From Bacillus sp. MM2020_1 (lineage in GTDB: Bacteria; Bacillota; Bacilli; Bacillales; Cytobacillaceae), in contig JAANMP010000012.1 in NCBI GenBank assembly GCA_011250595.1, forward strand, positions 53,538-117,537: DNA of 64,000 nt. The letters are read 5' to 3'. Below, in pieces: positions 44,183 through 53,365 of this stretch. The position numbers and the translations under genes were made by a program. Numbering within the stretch: the first letter of the stretch is position 1; each line of letters starts with the position of its first letter. The notes beneath the pieces were generated by a model. It was not told the DNA's origin. It worked only from the letters and a program-made list of their open reading frames with translations, and searched no databases.

Positions 44183-44791
44183 TTATTTTGCTTGGCTGTA
44201 ACGTTTTGATACTTCATCCCAGTTTACAACATTCCAGAAAGAGGAAATATAATCCGGGCGTTTGTTTTGATATTTTAAGTAGTAAGCATGCTCCCAAACA
44301 TCAAGACCAAGAATAGGAGTTTTGCCTTCCATTAATGGAGAGTCTTGGTTAGGTGTACTTGAAACTTCTAATTCCCCGTTAGACACAGATAGCCATGCCC
44401 AACCAGATCCGAAACGAGTAGTTGCTGCTTTAGCAAACTCTTCTTTGAAGCTTTCGAAACTGCCAAATTTACTGCTGATGGCATCAGCTAATTCACCAGC
44501 AGGTGCACCGCCGCCATTTGGAGAAAGGATTTGCCAGAATAAAGAATGGTTCGCATGACCACCGCCATTGTTGCGAACTGCTGTACGAGCAGCTTCTGGA
44601 ACCGCATCCAAATTAGAAATAACTTCTTCAACGGATTTAGAAAGTAGTTCTTCATTACCAGCTAAAGCGTTGTTTAAATTAGTTACATATGTGTTGTGAT
44701 GTCTAGTGTGGTGAATGTTCATTGTTTCTTTGTCAATATGTGGTTCGAGTGCATTTTCTGCATAAGGTAATTGCGGTAATTCAAATGCCAT
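44183..44791 (-). CDS. sodA: Superoxide dismutase (Mn type)
   Basis: 202 residues. It converts superoxide to oxygen and peroxide. Metal ligands His27 (NIHHTRHH), His82 (GGHANHSLF), Asp164 and His168 (LDVWEHAYY) are all in place. [12 protein letters not shown] and [15 protein letters not shown] are the family signatures; the Gly77-Gly78 region fits manganese preference. AGGAGG precedes the ATG. The 353-base gap to the next gene holds AT-rich sequence and the promoter of the FNR-like gene. Confidence 0.95.
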   Translation of the reverse strand: MAFELPQLPYAENALEPHIDKETMNIHHTRHHNTYVTNLNNALAGNEELLSKSVEEVISNLDAVPEAARTAVRNNGGGHANHSLFWQILSPNGGGAPAGELADAISSKFGSFESFKEEFAKAATTRFGSGWAWLSVSNGELEVSSTPNQDSPLMEGKTPILGLDVWEHAYYLKYQNKRPDYISSFWNVVNWDEVSKRYSQAK

Positions 44792-45083
44792 TATTATTCC
44801 TCCTATGTATATGTAGTTTATTCGGCTTTAGAATTTTGAATATTTCTAAAGCTTTCCATTTTAAGATACCAAAGTTACATCATTGTTTCAAATATAATGC
44901 TTAGGTACTTAACATAAATACCATTCCCGAAATCAATGAGATTATTCATTTTTATTGAAAAGGTAATTCAAAACCGTTTCTTAACAATTTTCGAAAAATT
45001 GTCACGTTTAACCTAAAGGGCAATCTGTCAACGATTTTTGTCATATCCGACTTTTGTCACTCCCAATTCCCGTTAAGGCTATA

Positions 45084-45112
45084 TTGACACCATGTTAATA
45101 ATTTATTTTAAT
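45084..45112 (+). promoter_or_regulatory. Sigma-A promoter of the FNR-like gene
   Basis: TTGACA at 45084 and TTTAAT at 45107 are 17 bases apart, 32 bases before the start codon. The AT-rich sequence between and around contains no clear FNR-type palindrome. Confidence 0.6.
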
Positions 45113-45144
45113 CAAAGTGTAGGGAGTTAAAGGAGTGATCTTCT

Positions 45145-45840
45145 ATGCAGACAAGTAGTTTTTCTATATATAATTTATTAGTTTATTTTTTCGAAAAAAA
45201 AGAACCAATTCAAAAGATTAAAGCAGGTTCCGTTCTTTTTCAAGAGAAGGATTCGGTTGAATATGTCTACTTATTGCTTAAAGGAAGTATATCACTTGGC
45301 AGAGTTCATTTACGCGGTAAGGATTTTATCTTAAAAATCCTAAATGATCAGGAATTAATTGTAGAGTATCAACTTTTCAAACAAAATCCTCATTATCAAT
45401 TTTACGCAAAAGCGATGACTGATTGTGAAATGATTCTTATTAAAAAGGACCAATTTGAACAATTCGTTAAAAATGATCCTGAAGCAATGGGTGCTCTTGT
45501 TACTTGGCTAAGTACCGGTTATTTAAAGGCACAAATGAAATGCCAAGACCTAATTATGAATGGAAAAAAAGGCGGTTTATATTCGATCCTCATCCGTTTA
45601 TGTAATTCTTATGGCATTAGGACAGAAGATGGAATTCTTATTGACCTTCCCTTAACACATCAGGAATTAGCAAATTTGACCTACGGGACACGAGAAGTTA
45701 TCCAAAGAGCCTTAAAAGAACTTCGCGAGAAAGATATTATTACGTACGAAAATCAAAAGTTTACCATAAAAAACCTGGATTATTTAAAAGTAGAAGTGGA
45801 TTGCCAAAATTGTTCCTTTGAAATTTGCGGATTAAATTAA
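45145..45840 (+). CDS. Crp/Fnr-family regulator with C-terminal Fe-S cysteine motif
   Basis: 231 residues. An N-terminal cyclic-nucleotide-like beta barrel (KAGSVLFQEKDSVEYVYLLLKGSISL) is followed by a winged helix whose recognition helix is in LTHQELANLTYGTREVIQRALKEL. The C-terminus VDCQNCSFEICGLN has Cys220, Cys223 and Cys228, spaced C-x2-C-x4-C, as in the oxygen-sensing B. subtilis Fnr where three Cys and one Asp hold a 4Fe-4S cluster. A fourth ligand could be an Asp in QDLIMN; that is inference. It is divergent from sodA. Oxygen sensing is likely but unproven. Confidence 0.85.
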   Translation: MQTSSFSIYNLLVYFFEKKEPIQKIKAGSVLFQEKDSVEYVYLLLKGSISLGRVHLRGKDFILKILNDQELIVEYQLFKQNPHYQFYAKAMTDCEMILIKKDQFEQFVKNDPEAMGALVTWLSTGYLKAQMKCQDLIMNGKKGGLYSILIRLCNSYGIRTEDGILIDLPLTHQELANLTYGTREVIQRALKELREKDIITYENQKFTIKNLDYLKVEVDCQNCSFEICGLN

Positions 45841-45868
45841 TATGAAATGCCACCAAGACAGGTGGCTT

Positions 45869-46386
45869 GAGACTGTCGACAAATTCGAAAAACTTGGATT
45901 TGCCAGCAGTCTTTTTTATGTCTTTGTTAAATTGTTTGTTGATTTGCGCTCCAGGCGCTTCGCTTTCCGCGGGCGTAGCGGGGAGCCTCCTCGTCGCTTC
46001 GCTCCTGCGGGGTCTCCCCTGCTCCGTACTCCCGCAGGAGTCTTCGCGCCTTCCGCTCCAATCAACTGTGTAGTACTCAATTTAAGCTCTTAAACTCATC
46101 AAAAAAATACGCTCTTTTCTATAAGATTGTTGCTTCATAAATTCGCTCATAAAAACACGAGATTCGCTCATAAAACTCTAAAATTCGCTCATTGAATTAG
46201 TAGTGCTAGAAAAAAAGTATGTTGCAATGCTTTAAGTTAATTTGCCTCCCTGGTGATTGGAGCGTAGGGCACTCGACTCCTGCGGGATAGAGAGGTCACT
46301 GGAGACCCCGCAGGCGCAAAGCGCCGAGGAGGCTCCAAGGACCTCCCCGCGGAAAGCGAGTGCCCGGAGCGGAAATCAACAGGCCA
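45869..46386 (+). repeat. Composite repeat, inverted copy of 26.4-27.15 kb
   Basis: In order: a tail with CTGTCGACAAATTCG and TGTCTTTGTTAAATTG, a GC-rich type 1 repeat (45945-46072), an AT-rich link, three ATTCGCTCAT units (46135-46195), the 3' end of the transposase fragment (AAGTATGTTGCAATGCTTTAA), and a GC-rich type 2 repeat (46252-46378). This is the reverse complement order of the composite near yqgU. About 190 bases with the transposase start are missing, with the break at a shared GAATT. Open frames here are repeat sequence, not genes. Confidence 0.85.
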
Positions 46387-46416
46387 CATAGCAAGGACAT
46401 ACATAAAGATGCTTTT

Positions 46417-46908
46417 TTACATGACCAATATAAAAAAATAGACAATCATTAGAATTTGTATAATGGTTTTTGTGATGACACTACTTATAAATCCAATCAC
46501 CGAGCCAAAACCAATTTTAATACTCTCTGTGAAATTTCTTTTGTTGAAGATTAATTCAGCTCCGATAGCTCCGATAAATGGACCAATAAGAATTCCTAAA
46601 AAGGGGATAACAAATGGACCTACGATTATCCCAATCGTACTTCCCCAGATTCCTGCCTTTGATCCTCCATATTTTTTGATTCCAAACATATTGGCAATAT
46701 AGTCTGCAACAAACAGAAGAACGATAAACAAACCTTGAATTAACCAAAAATACCATTGAAAGGGGTGGAAATTAAAAAAGACTCCATATAATAAAAACCC
46801 CGCCAGTAAAAATAACACACTTGGAACAATCGGATACACCAGACCAACAAATGCAACAATAAATAACAAAATAATGATACTCCAATAAATCAATTCCATT
46901 TGATTCAT
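46417..46908 (-). CDS. yqgC: DUF456 membrane protein YqgC
   Basis: 163 residues with four or five transmembrane segments, glycine rich: YPIVPSVLFLLAGFLLYG, KYGGSKAGIWGSTIGIIVGP, GILIGPFIGAIGAELIF. These are typical of DUF456. Small-pore or scaffolding function is unknown. Position matches B. subtilis yqgC, with the composite repeat between it and the sodA region. Confidence 0.87.
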   Translation of the reverse strand: MNQMELIYWSIIILLFIVAFVGLVYPIVPSVLFLLAGFLLYGVFFNFHPFQWYFWLIQGLFIVLLFVADYIANMFGIKKYGGSKAGIWGSTIGIIVGPFVIPFLGILIGPFIGAIGAELIFNKRNFTESIKIGFGSVIGFISSVITKTIIQILMIVYFFILVM

Positions 46909-47086
46909 CCCTCATAAATGAATTCTCAATATTTTTCCAGTTTACACTTCCCTTCATACGATTATAACTTGTATTAAGTTTCAAAAAAAAAAAATGAGTT
47001 GTTGTCATTCTTGTATATAACCTTTACTAAAGATACAATAGATGCGGAAGCAATCATTTGTGATTTAATGTATAAAGGTGGTCATT

Positions 47087-47860
47087 ATGAATATTTTCAA
47101 GCAATTGTATAAAAGCATTTATTCGCCAAAAGATATTGCCTTATTTCGATTTCAAGGGATAGGAAAAACAATATTATATGTGTTCTTCTTAACATTAATT
47201 TCGATCTTGCCATCAGTTATCTACTTAAGCACTACGCTTACTACAGGTATCGATACGGCTAGAACGATTATTAATGATGAATTACCTGATTTTTCAATTC
47301 AAGATGGCCATTTAACAGCAGAAACAAAAGTGCCTATAACTATAAATAAGGAAGATTTTACCGTTATCCTTGACCCAACAGGAGCGATTTCATCTGAGGA
47401 TGTTCAAGATGAAGGAAATGCTTTTGCACTTTTGGAAGATGAATTTGCCCTAAGCGCAGGTGGCAGGATGGATACATATCCCTATTCTATGTTAGAGGGG
47501 CTAAACATTGCAAAGGGTGATCTTCTCGATTTTATTAATGCAATCGGTGGAATGAAATGGGTAATCATACCTGTCGTTTCTGTAATTCTCTACTTGTTTG
47601 CAAGTGCGGGTAGTTTTATCGAAGTAACGGTTTTGGCTCTAATTGGTCTCTTATTAAAGAACCTTTTAGGAAGGAAGCTGAATTACCGGCAATTGTGGCG
47701 AATGGCGGCTTACAGCGAAACATTACCCACACTATTTTTCACCATTATGGCGACAATTAAAACAACCGTTCCTAACAGCTTCATGATTAATTGGTTTGTT
47801 GTAATTATCGTCTTATACCTAGCCATAAACGAAGTACCGAAACCAAAAAAAGTGAACTAG
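47087..47860 (+). CDS. yqgB: DUF1189 membrane protein YqgB
   Basis: About 257 residues. An N-terminal transmembrane helix, an extracytoplasmic beta-rich domain of about 120 residues, then three or four helices (VVSVILYLFASAGSFIEVTVLALIGLLL). KNLLGRKLNYRQLWRMAAYSETLPTLF is the DUF1189 signature. ATG at 47087 follows AAAGGTGG. Function unknown; the same family member sits here in B. subtilis. Confidence 0.87.
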   Translation: MNIFKQLYKSIYSPKDIALFRFQGIGKTILYVFFLTLISILPSVIYLSTTLTTGIDTARTIINDELPDFSIQDGHLTAETKVPITINKEDFTVILDPTGAISSEDVQDEGNAFALLEDEFALSAGGRMDTYPYSMLEGLNIAKGDLLDFINAIGGMKWVIIPVVSVILYLFASAGSFIEVTVLALIGLLLKNLLGRKLNYRQLWRMAAYSETLPTLFFTIMATIKTTVPNSFMINWFVVIIVLYLAINEVPKPKKVN

Positions 47861-47888
47861 AAGACGCCCATCCCGGGCGTTTTTTTTA
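47861..47888 (+). terminator. yqgB terminator
   Basis: GACGCCC pairs with GGGCGTT around ATCCC, followed by eight T. Confidence 0.88.
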
Positions 47889-47957
47889 ATACATTCGTTC
47901 TTTTTACATTTGGACAAGCATACCTATGTACAAACTGTCCATTTGGAGGCTTGTCCG

Positions 47958-48290
47958 ATGAAAAAATTATTTGGTTTCTTATTAGCAGTTTTAATCATAT
48001 ATGTGATTTATATTGACTTAACTGTAGGTACTCTGCCGTCTTCAATTACGCAGCAGGTGGATGCTAAAATCGAGACACAAAATACCCAACTGAAAACAGA
48101 CATACCTGCTTTTGAAGCAAAAGTTGAACCTGGTGAAACCGTAATATCTATCGTGGAGCATCAACTGGATAAATCACTTCCGGTATCAATTCAAGACTTA
48201 ATCGAGGACTTTCGAAAATTAAACCCCGGGGAATCACCAGAAAAAATACAAATTGGGTCTACATATCATTTCCCTGATTACTCAAAATAA
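47958..48290 (+). CDS. yqfZ: LysM-like membrane-anchored protein YqfZ
   Basis: About 110 residues: one N-terminal transmembrane segment (LFGFLLAVLIIYVIYIDL), then a domain with VEPGETVISIVEHQLDKSLP and LNPGESPEKIQIGSTYHFPDY that resembles a degenerate LysM fold. ATG at 47958 follows GGAGG. Probably faces the cell exterior or forespore space; the role is not established. Lies just before ispG, as in B. subtilis. Confidence 0.78.
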   Translation: MKKLFGFLLAVLIIYVIYIDLTVGTLPSSITQQVDAKIETQNTQLKTDIPAFEAKVEPGETVISIVEHQLDKSLPVSIQDLIEDFRKLNPGESPEKIQIGSTYHFPDYSK

Positions 48291-48397
48291 AGAGGATAAT
48301 GCTTTTTCTTGTCAAAATAAGTGAAAGGCTGATAAAATAAAGTCGAATTGTTTTTATATACCTTATTCGAATCCCATTTTGAAGGAGCGAATTACAC

Positions 48398-49507
48398 GTG
48401 AGTGAAATAATACACCGCACAAAAACTCGACCAATTAAAGTAGGGAACTTAACGATTGGCGGGAGTAACGAATTATTTATTCAAAGTATGACCACAACCA
48501 AAACACATGATGTTGAAGCAACTGTTGCTGAAATAAAACGTCTTGAGGAAGCTGGCTGTCAGATTGTTCGTGTAGCTTGTCCAGATGAACGAGCTGCAAA
48601 TGCCATTCCTGAAATCAAAAAAAGAATCAACATTCCACTTGTTGTCGATATTCATTTCGATTATAAATTAGCTCTGAAAGCAATTGAGGGTGGAGCAGAT
48701 AAAATCAGAATCAATCCGGGTAATATCGGAAAGCGGGAAAAAGTCGAGGCTGTCGTAAATGCTGCGAAAGAAAAAGGGATTCCGATCAGAATTGGCGTTA
48801 ATGCCGGCTCGCTTGAAAAAAGGATTTTAGAAAAATATGGATATCCAACTGCGGATGGTATGGTCGAAAGTGCTCTTCACCATATTAAGATTCTTGAGGA
48901 TTTAGATTTCCATGATATTATCGTGTCCATGAAGGCATCTGATGTTAATCTTGCAATTGAAGCTTACGAAAAGGCATCAAGAGCGTTTGATTATCCCCTT
49001 CATCTTGGGATTACTGAGTCTGGAACCCTATTTGCAGGCAGCATAAAAAGTGCAGCAGGTTTAGGGACTATTCTACACATGGGAATTGGGAACACACTTC
49101 GAGTTTCCTTAAGTGCAGACCCTGTTCAAGAGGTAAAAGTGGCTCGAGAACTTTTAAAAGTGTTCGGCCTCTCTTCTAACGCAGCCACCTTGATTTCTTG
49201 CCCGACTTGCGGTCGGATTGAAATTGATCTCATCAGTATTGCAAATGAAGTCGAAGAATACATTGAAAAAATTAAAGCACCAATTAAAGTAGCTGTTTTA
49301 GGCTGTGCTGTTAACGGACCTGGAGAGGCCCGTGAAGCGGATATTGGTATAGCCGGGGCTCGTGGTGAAGGATTGTTATTCAGGAAAGGTGAAATCGTCC
49401 GTAAGGTGCCTGAAGCACAATTGGTTGAAGAATTAAAAAAGGAAATCGACCAAATTGCAGAAGAATATTTTCAGAAAAAAGCTGAAGAAGAAAAGGTCAC
49501 TAAATAA
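48398..49507 (+). CDS. ispG: 4-hydroxy-3-methylbut-2-enyl-diphosphate synthase IspG
   Basis: 369 residues. It makes HMBPP from MEcPP in the non-mevalonate isoprenoid pathway. An N-terminal TIM barrel ([34 protein letters not shown]) and a C-terminal reductase domain with the 4Fe-4S Cys residues in LISCPTCGR and [13 protein letters not shown]. Flavodoxin or ferredoxin supplies electrons. GTG start after GAAGGAG. IspH, the next enzyme, lies about 7 kb downstream in this window. Confidence 0.96.
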   Translation: MSEIIHRTKTRPIKVGNLTIGGSNELFIQSMTTTKTHDVEATVAEIKRLEEAGCQIVRVACPDERAANAIPEIKKRINIPLVVDIHFDYKLALKAIEGGADKIRINPGNIGKREKVEAVVNAAKEKGIPIRIGVNAGSLEKRILEKYGYPTADGMVESALHHIKILEDLDFHDIIVSMKASDVNLAIEAYEKASRAFDYPLHLGITESGTLFAGSIKSAAGLGTILHMGIGNTLRVSLSADPVQEVKVARELLKVFGLSSNAATLISCPTCGRIEIDLISIANEVEEYIEKIKAPIKVAVLGCAVNGPGEAREADIGIAGARGEGLLFRKGEIVRKVPEAQLVEELKKEIDQIAEEYFQKKAEEEKVTK

Positions 49508-49516
49508 TAACGTCAA

Positions 49517-49546
49517 GAAACCCGGTAATTTTACCGGGTTTCTTTT
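49517..49546 (+). terminator. ispG terminator
   Basis: GAAACCCGGTAA pairs with TTACCGGGTTTC, followed by TTTTTG. Confidence 0.92.
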
Positions 49547-49565
49547 TGCTCCTATGCAGGTTGTG

Positions 49566-50048
49566 TTAAAAGAACGGTAGAATAAAGATACCAATAACAA
49601 TCGATATGGCACCGATACCTATGGCCCAAGCACCTAGCCCATTGGCCCCTTTTCTTCTGGCAACAAAACCTAACACAATCCCTGCAGCACCAAAAAGAAT
49701 AGGCATTACAAACAATGATAAAATCGAAAGAACTAACGCAAGTGTACCTAAACCGGTACCGCCAGCAGCTTTTTCCCTTTCGTCTGACTGTTCCCTTCTG
49801 TGGATAAGAGGAACAGGTGCAGCAATCTCAGCAGCTGTTTCTTCCTTATATTGAGAAGAGCGAATCGGAACGGAATCACCAATCCTTGGTGCAGACTCAT
49901 CTTTTTTCAACGTGTAGTGAGCCTTAATTGGTTCAGTCAATTCTGTTGAAGTTTCCTCCCTAAATGATGTAGGAGAATTGGGAATATCTTGACCAATAGT
50001 CGAGCTTCGAAGAGCCTCTTGCACTTTCGTGTCTCTTTCGTCTGCCAT
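49566..50048 (-). CDS. yqfX: YqfX family membrane protein
   Basis: 160 residues. A polar, Glu/Thr-rich N-terminal half with a repeated YKEET/FREET-type motif (FREETSTELTEPI and YKEETAAEIAAPV), then two transmembrane segments (LGTLALVLSILSLFVMPILF, GAWAIGIGAISIVIGIFILP) with an RRKGANG linker. C-terminal part resembles DUF4190-like proteins. Function unknown. Convergent with ispG. Confidence 0.82.
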   Translation of the reverse strand: MADERDTKVQEALRSSTIGQDIPNSPTSFREETSTELTEPIKAHYTLKKDESAPRIGDSVPIRSSQYKEETAAEIAAPVPLIHRREQSDEREKAAGGTGLGTLALVLSILSLFVMPILFGAAGIVLGFVARRKGANGLGAWAIGIGAISIVIGIFILPFF

Positions 50049-50234
50049 CCTAATCCCTCACTTTCAGTAATAGGAGCATTAATTATTGTTCGCCTTTGAT
50101 TGCTTTTTAGTATGTTAATGTTTGCTAAAATTAGTCTTTTATTTCTATTACCGAAAAAATTATACTTTATTGAAGTCGATACTTTGGTAAAATATATAGA
50201 GATACTGCAAAGACAAAAGAAAGTGAGTAAAAAC

Positions 50235-50837
50235 ATGAAGAAAAGATTTGGTATCGATATTGACGGAACTGTCACCTGCCCAAAATCCATCCTTCCTTTT
50301 ATTAATAAAGCATTTGGGCTTAACATTTTGTATGAAGACGTTACCCAGTATGAATATACTCCATACGTAAATGTTTCTGAAAAAGAGTTTGCAAAATGGT
50401 TCACAGAAAATGAGCCTGTGATTTATGCTAATTCCCCACTTGCTAATGGAGCAGGGAAAGTTCTAAAAAAGTGGGAAAACGAGCATGAATTGTTTTTTAT
50501 CAGTGCCCGTAGTTCGCATTTACTTGATATTACAATTGATTGGTTTATCGATAATGGATTAACATTTGATCACATTGAATTAATTGGATCCCATGACAAA
50601 ATCGCTTCCATTAAAAGGCACGGTGTTGATATCTTCTTTGAAGATAAGCATGATAATGCGGTGATGATCCATGAAGAGTGTCAAATTCCAGTCATATTAT
50701 TTGATACACCATATAATCAAGACCCTCTTCCAAACGGTGTGATCCGAGTGAATAACTGGAGTGAAGCATATCAATGGGTAGAAAACTGGGCAAGGCAACA
50801 AAAACTCAGCCGCGAAATGGTAGGTTCTCTTACTTAA
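50235..50837 (+). CDS. yqfW: HAD-family 5'-nucleotidase-like protein YqfW
   Basis: About 200 residues. HAD motif I GIDIDGTVTC with the nucleophile Asp and acid Asp two residues on; motif II Ser in FFISARSSH; motif IV acidic pair in VDIFFEDKHDN. This fits the 5'(3')-deoxyribonucleotidase branch. Substrate unproven. ATG at 50235 is chosen because conserved sequence begins there; the longer frame includes an AT-rich leader. Confidence 0.85.
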   Translation: MKKRFGIDIDGTVTCPKSILPFINKAFGLNILYEDVTQYEYTPYVNVSEKEFAKWFTENEPVIYANSPLANGAGKVLKKWENEHELFFISARSSHLLDITIDWFIDNGLTFDHIELIGSHDKIASIKRHGVDIFFEDKHDNAVMIHEECQIPVILFDTPYNQDPLPNGVIRVNNWSEAYQWVENWARQQKLSREMVGSLT

Positions 50838-50846
50838 ATTTACCAA

Positions 50847-50883
50847 TAAAAAACAGCTTGTCTGCAGACAAGCTGTTTTTTAT
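50847..50883. terminator. Bidirectional terminator between yqfW and zur
   Basis: AAAAAACAGCTTGTCTG pairs with CAGACAAGCTGTTTTTT, flanked by A and T runs. Confidence 0.92.
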
Positions 50884-51290
50884 TGACATTCAGGACACAG
50901 TCCATAAATCTCAAATTTATGACCTGATATATCGTATCCTTTTAAATTTTCACTTAAGTCGTTCATTGGACAGGTTTCAATCTCTTTCGTTTTTCCGCAC
51001 GTCAAACAGATAAAATGGTGATGATGATGATGTCGTGAACAAGTAAAGCGGAAATGCTTCTCTCCTGATAGTTCTGTCATCTCAAGAATCCCCATATTCA
51101 CGAACAAGGAAAGATTTCGATAAATCGTATCAAAACTTAAACCAGGGTAATCATCTTTAAGTTCATCCAGTACGTCCTTAGCGGTTAAATATTTATCACT
51201 GTCAGCAAACAATTGAAGCATATCTTCTCTTTTACCTGTTTGTTTAAACCCTTTTTCTTTTAAGTATTGAATCGCCTCATTTACGTTCAA
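50880..51290 (-). CDS. zur: Zinc uptake regulator Zur (Fur family)
   Basis: 136 residues. A Fur-type winged helix ([28 protein letters not shown]) and a C-terminal metal domain with [18 protein letters not shown] and LCPEC, giving two CxxC pairs for structural zinc and a His cluster for the sensory site. The [14 protein letters not shown] tract is His-rich, as in Zur. It overlaps znuB by four bases, so it is in an autoregulated zinc operon, unlike B. subtilis where zur stands alone. Confidence 0.92.
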   Translation of the reverse strand: MNVNEAIQYLKEKGFKQTGKREDMLQLFADSDKYLTAKDVLDELKDDYPGLSFDTIYRNLSLFVNMGILEMTELSGEKHFRFTCSRHHHHHHFICLTCGKTKEIETCPMNDLSENLKGYDISGHKFEIYGLCPECQ

Positions 51291-52138
51291 CTGACTCGCG
51301 CCCCCTTCCGAATTAATAATTTTTTATAAAATATAGAAAAAATTAAGATGAGAACCGCAATCATCACGATAGTCCCACCGGGAGCTAAATCTAAGTAATA
51401 CGCTGTAAACAAGCCGCCAAGTACTGACACTTCCCCAAAAAGGACAGATAAAAAAATGGTTTGCTTAAATCCTTTAGCTAGTCGGATACTGGCTGCTACT
51501 GGTAAAGTCATTAGCGATGAAACTAATAAAATTCCGACAATTCTCATCGACGCTGCAATTACCAAGGCCACCATCACAATAAAAATGAAATGAATGCTTT
51601 TCGCCGCAATTCCTGATGCTTTTGCATGTTCTTCATCAAAGGATAATAAAAAAAGCTCTTTATATAATAAAATAATCACCAAAATTACCAAGAGACCGAT
51701 TGTAAATACGACCCATAAATCAGTTCTGCTAACTGCCGAGACACTGCCAAACAAATAACTGAATAAATCTGTATTAAACCCATTGGCGAGTGAGATGAAG
51801 ATGACCCCTAATCCAATACCACTAGAGAGAATAATTGGAATCGCAAGTTCTTGATAGTGCTTGTAAACGCCTCTAAGTTTTTCGATAAACAGTGAGCCCC
51901 CAACAGAAAAAACCATTCCTAAGTATAATGGATTTACACCAGCCATCATCGCTACATTTCTTTCCAGAAGTAAACTCGCTGCTATCCCTGCTAGGGTAAC
52001 ATGACTGAGGGCATCTGCAATTAATGATAGTCTTCTGACAACGACAAACACACCTAATAACGGAGCAATAATTCCGATCATAAGCCCGGTTAAAAAGGCA
52101 TTTTGTAAAAATTCATAGTGGAAAATTCCTTGAATCAT
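51287..52138 (-). CDS. znuB: Zinc ABC transporter permease ZnuB
   Basis: 283 residues, eight or nine transmembrane helices, ABC-3 family: [32 protein letters not shown] is the N-terminal signature. Overlaps znuC and zur by four bases each, so the three genes are translated as one unit. Metal could be zinc or manganese; linkage with zur favours zinc. Confidence 0.9.
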   Translation of the reverse strand: MIQGIFHYEFLQNAFLTGLMIGIIAPLLGVFVVVRRLSLIADALSHVTLAGIAASLLLERNVAMMAGVNPLYLGMVFSVGGSLFIEKLRGVYKHYQELAIPIILSSGIGLGVIFISLANGFNTDLFSYLFGSVSAVSRTDLWVVFTIGLLVILVIILLYKELFLLSFDEEHAKASGIAAKSIHFIFIVMVALVIAASMRIVGILLVSSLMTLPVAASIRLAKGFKQTIFLSVLFGEVSVLGGLFTAYYLDLAPGGTIVMIAVLILIFSIFYKKLLIRKGARVS

Positions 52139-52908
52139 TTTACAACGCCTCCGTGTTCGTGGTTATGCGCAATAATATGCACATCATGGCCATAAACTCT
52201 AGACATATCATCCGCTCGATGCTGCTCAAATTCCTTTGTTTCCCCATGAAAATGCAAATGCTTATTCAAGCAGGCAACATGTGAGACTTTATCCGAAATC
52301 GTCCCAATATCATGAGTAACTAATAAAAGTGTAATATCACGGCTTTTATTTAAATCACTCAGCATTTGATAAAAATTGCTGACATTCTCAGCATCAACAC
52401 CTACTGTCGGCTCGTCTAGAATAAGAAGACTCGGTTCACTAACAAGGGCACGTGCAATAAAAACTCTCTGCTGCTGACCTCCAGAAAGTTCACCAATATT
52501 TCTGTTGCTAAACCCTTTCATACCGACTGCATCCAATGCTTCGATTACTTTTTGAGCATGTTCTTTTTTGAAAAACTTAAACATCCCAAGCTTTTTCGTC
52601 AGGCCGCTCTCAACAACTTCAAAAACGGTGGCAGGAAAGCCTGTGTTGAAGGAATTAGCCTTTTGAGATACATAGCCAATTTTTTGCCAATCTTTAAATT
52701 TATTGATTTCCTTACCGAATAAAAAGATGTTCCCTTTTTGGGGTTTTAATAAACCTAAGATCAGCTTCAATAGTGTCGATTTCCCAGATCCATTCGGGCC
52801 GACAATGGCTAAAAAGGATCCACTGGGAATGGTGATATTGATGTCCTCAAGGACCACATCTTTTTCATAACGATAGGAAAGTTTTTTTACTTCTATAATT
52901 GATTGCAT
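52135..52908 (-). CDS. znuC: Zinc ABC transporter ATP-binding protein ZnuC
   Basis: About 257 residues. Walker A VGPNGSGKSTLLKLIL, signature [16 protein letters not shown], Walker B LLILDEPTVGVD, switch His LLVTHDIG. A His-rich tail (HDVHIIAHNHEHGGV) is typical of zinc-linked ATPases. ATG at 52908 follows AAAGGTG. No zinc-binding lipoprotein gene is adjacent, so that component is encoded elsewhere. Confidence 0.92.
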   Translation of the reverse strand: MQSIIEVKKLSYRYEKDVVLEDINITIPSGSFLAIVGPNGSGKSTLLKLILGLLKPQKGNIFLFGKEINKFKDWQKIGYVSQKANSFNTGFPATVFEVVESGLTKKLGMFKFFKKEHAQKVIEALDAVGMKGFSNRNIGELSGGQQQRVFIARALVSEPSLLILDEPTVGVDAENVSNFYQMLSDLNKSRDITLLLVTHDIGTISDKVSHVACLNKHLHFHGETKEFEQHRADDMSRVYGHDVHIIAHNHEHGGVVK

Positions 52909-52928
52909 AATCAGCGCATCACCTTTAA

Positions 52929-52949
52929 TTATAAGAATCATTCCGATTT
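52929..52949. promoter_or_regulatory. Candidate Zur box upstream of znuC
   Basis: A 21-base site whose right half ATTCCGATTT matches 9 of 10 bases of the Bacillus Zur half-site ATTACGATTT; the left half TTATAAGAAT is weaker (about 5 of 10). It lies 21-41 bases before the znuC start, where a repressor would block transcription. Confidence 0.55.
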
Positions 52950-53079
52950 ACCTCAAGTAGTATACAATAGGTCATCTTGATTGTAAAGCCGCTACACTTG
53001 TAATCATACATTTGATACATAAAAATCTCTAATCACACTCTCGGAGCTTTTTCATACATTAAGGTGAGGAGTGGTGAGA

Positions 53080-53337
53080 GTGACAATTTTTCAAAGCATC
53101 ATTAATCATAAAATTAACACGATAACTGCTGACGAACTGATAAAATATGCGAATCAATTTAATATATCAGTGAATAAGCAACAGGCAGTGAAAATTGCCG
53201 AATACTTAAGAGGAAAAAATGTTAATATATTTAATGATTCCGAGCGAGCTCAATTAGTGAAGGAAATTGCTAAAACAGCTGGCCCAGCAACGGCACGAGA
53301 AGTGAATAAGTTATTTATCCAGTTGACTAAAAACTAA
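53080..53337 (+). CDS. yqfT: DUF2624 protein YqfT
   Basis: About 85 residues: TIFQSIINHKINTITADELIKYANQF and KIAEYLRGKNVNIFNDSERA, matching the YqfT/DUF2624 family. Helical and soluble. The GTG at 53080 lies eight bases after GAGGAG and agrees with the family N-terminus; an upstream GTG at 53071 would overlap that site. Function unknown. Confidence 0.86.
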   Translation: MTIFQSIINHKINTITADELIKYANQFNISVNKQQAVKIAEYLRGKNVNIFNDSERAQLVKEIAKTAGPATAREVNKLFIQLTKN

Positions 53338-53363
53338 AAAGCTGTGCACTTTGCACAGCTTTT
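53336..53363. terminator. Bidirectional terminator between yqfT and nfo
   Basis: AAAAAGCTGTGCA pairs with TGCACAGCTTTTT around CTT. Confidence 0.92.
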
Positions 53364-53365
53364 TA

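Noticed and set aside
45842..46093. 83- and 68-codon frames after the FNR-like gene
   Set aside because: They are the composite repeat read in different frames, not genes.
51000..51040. Run of His codons as a microsatellite
   Set aside because: It lies in the Zur metal-binding segment, where His-rich stretches are expected.
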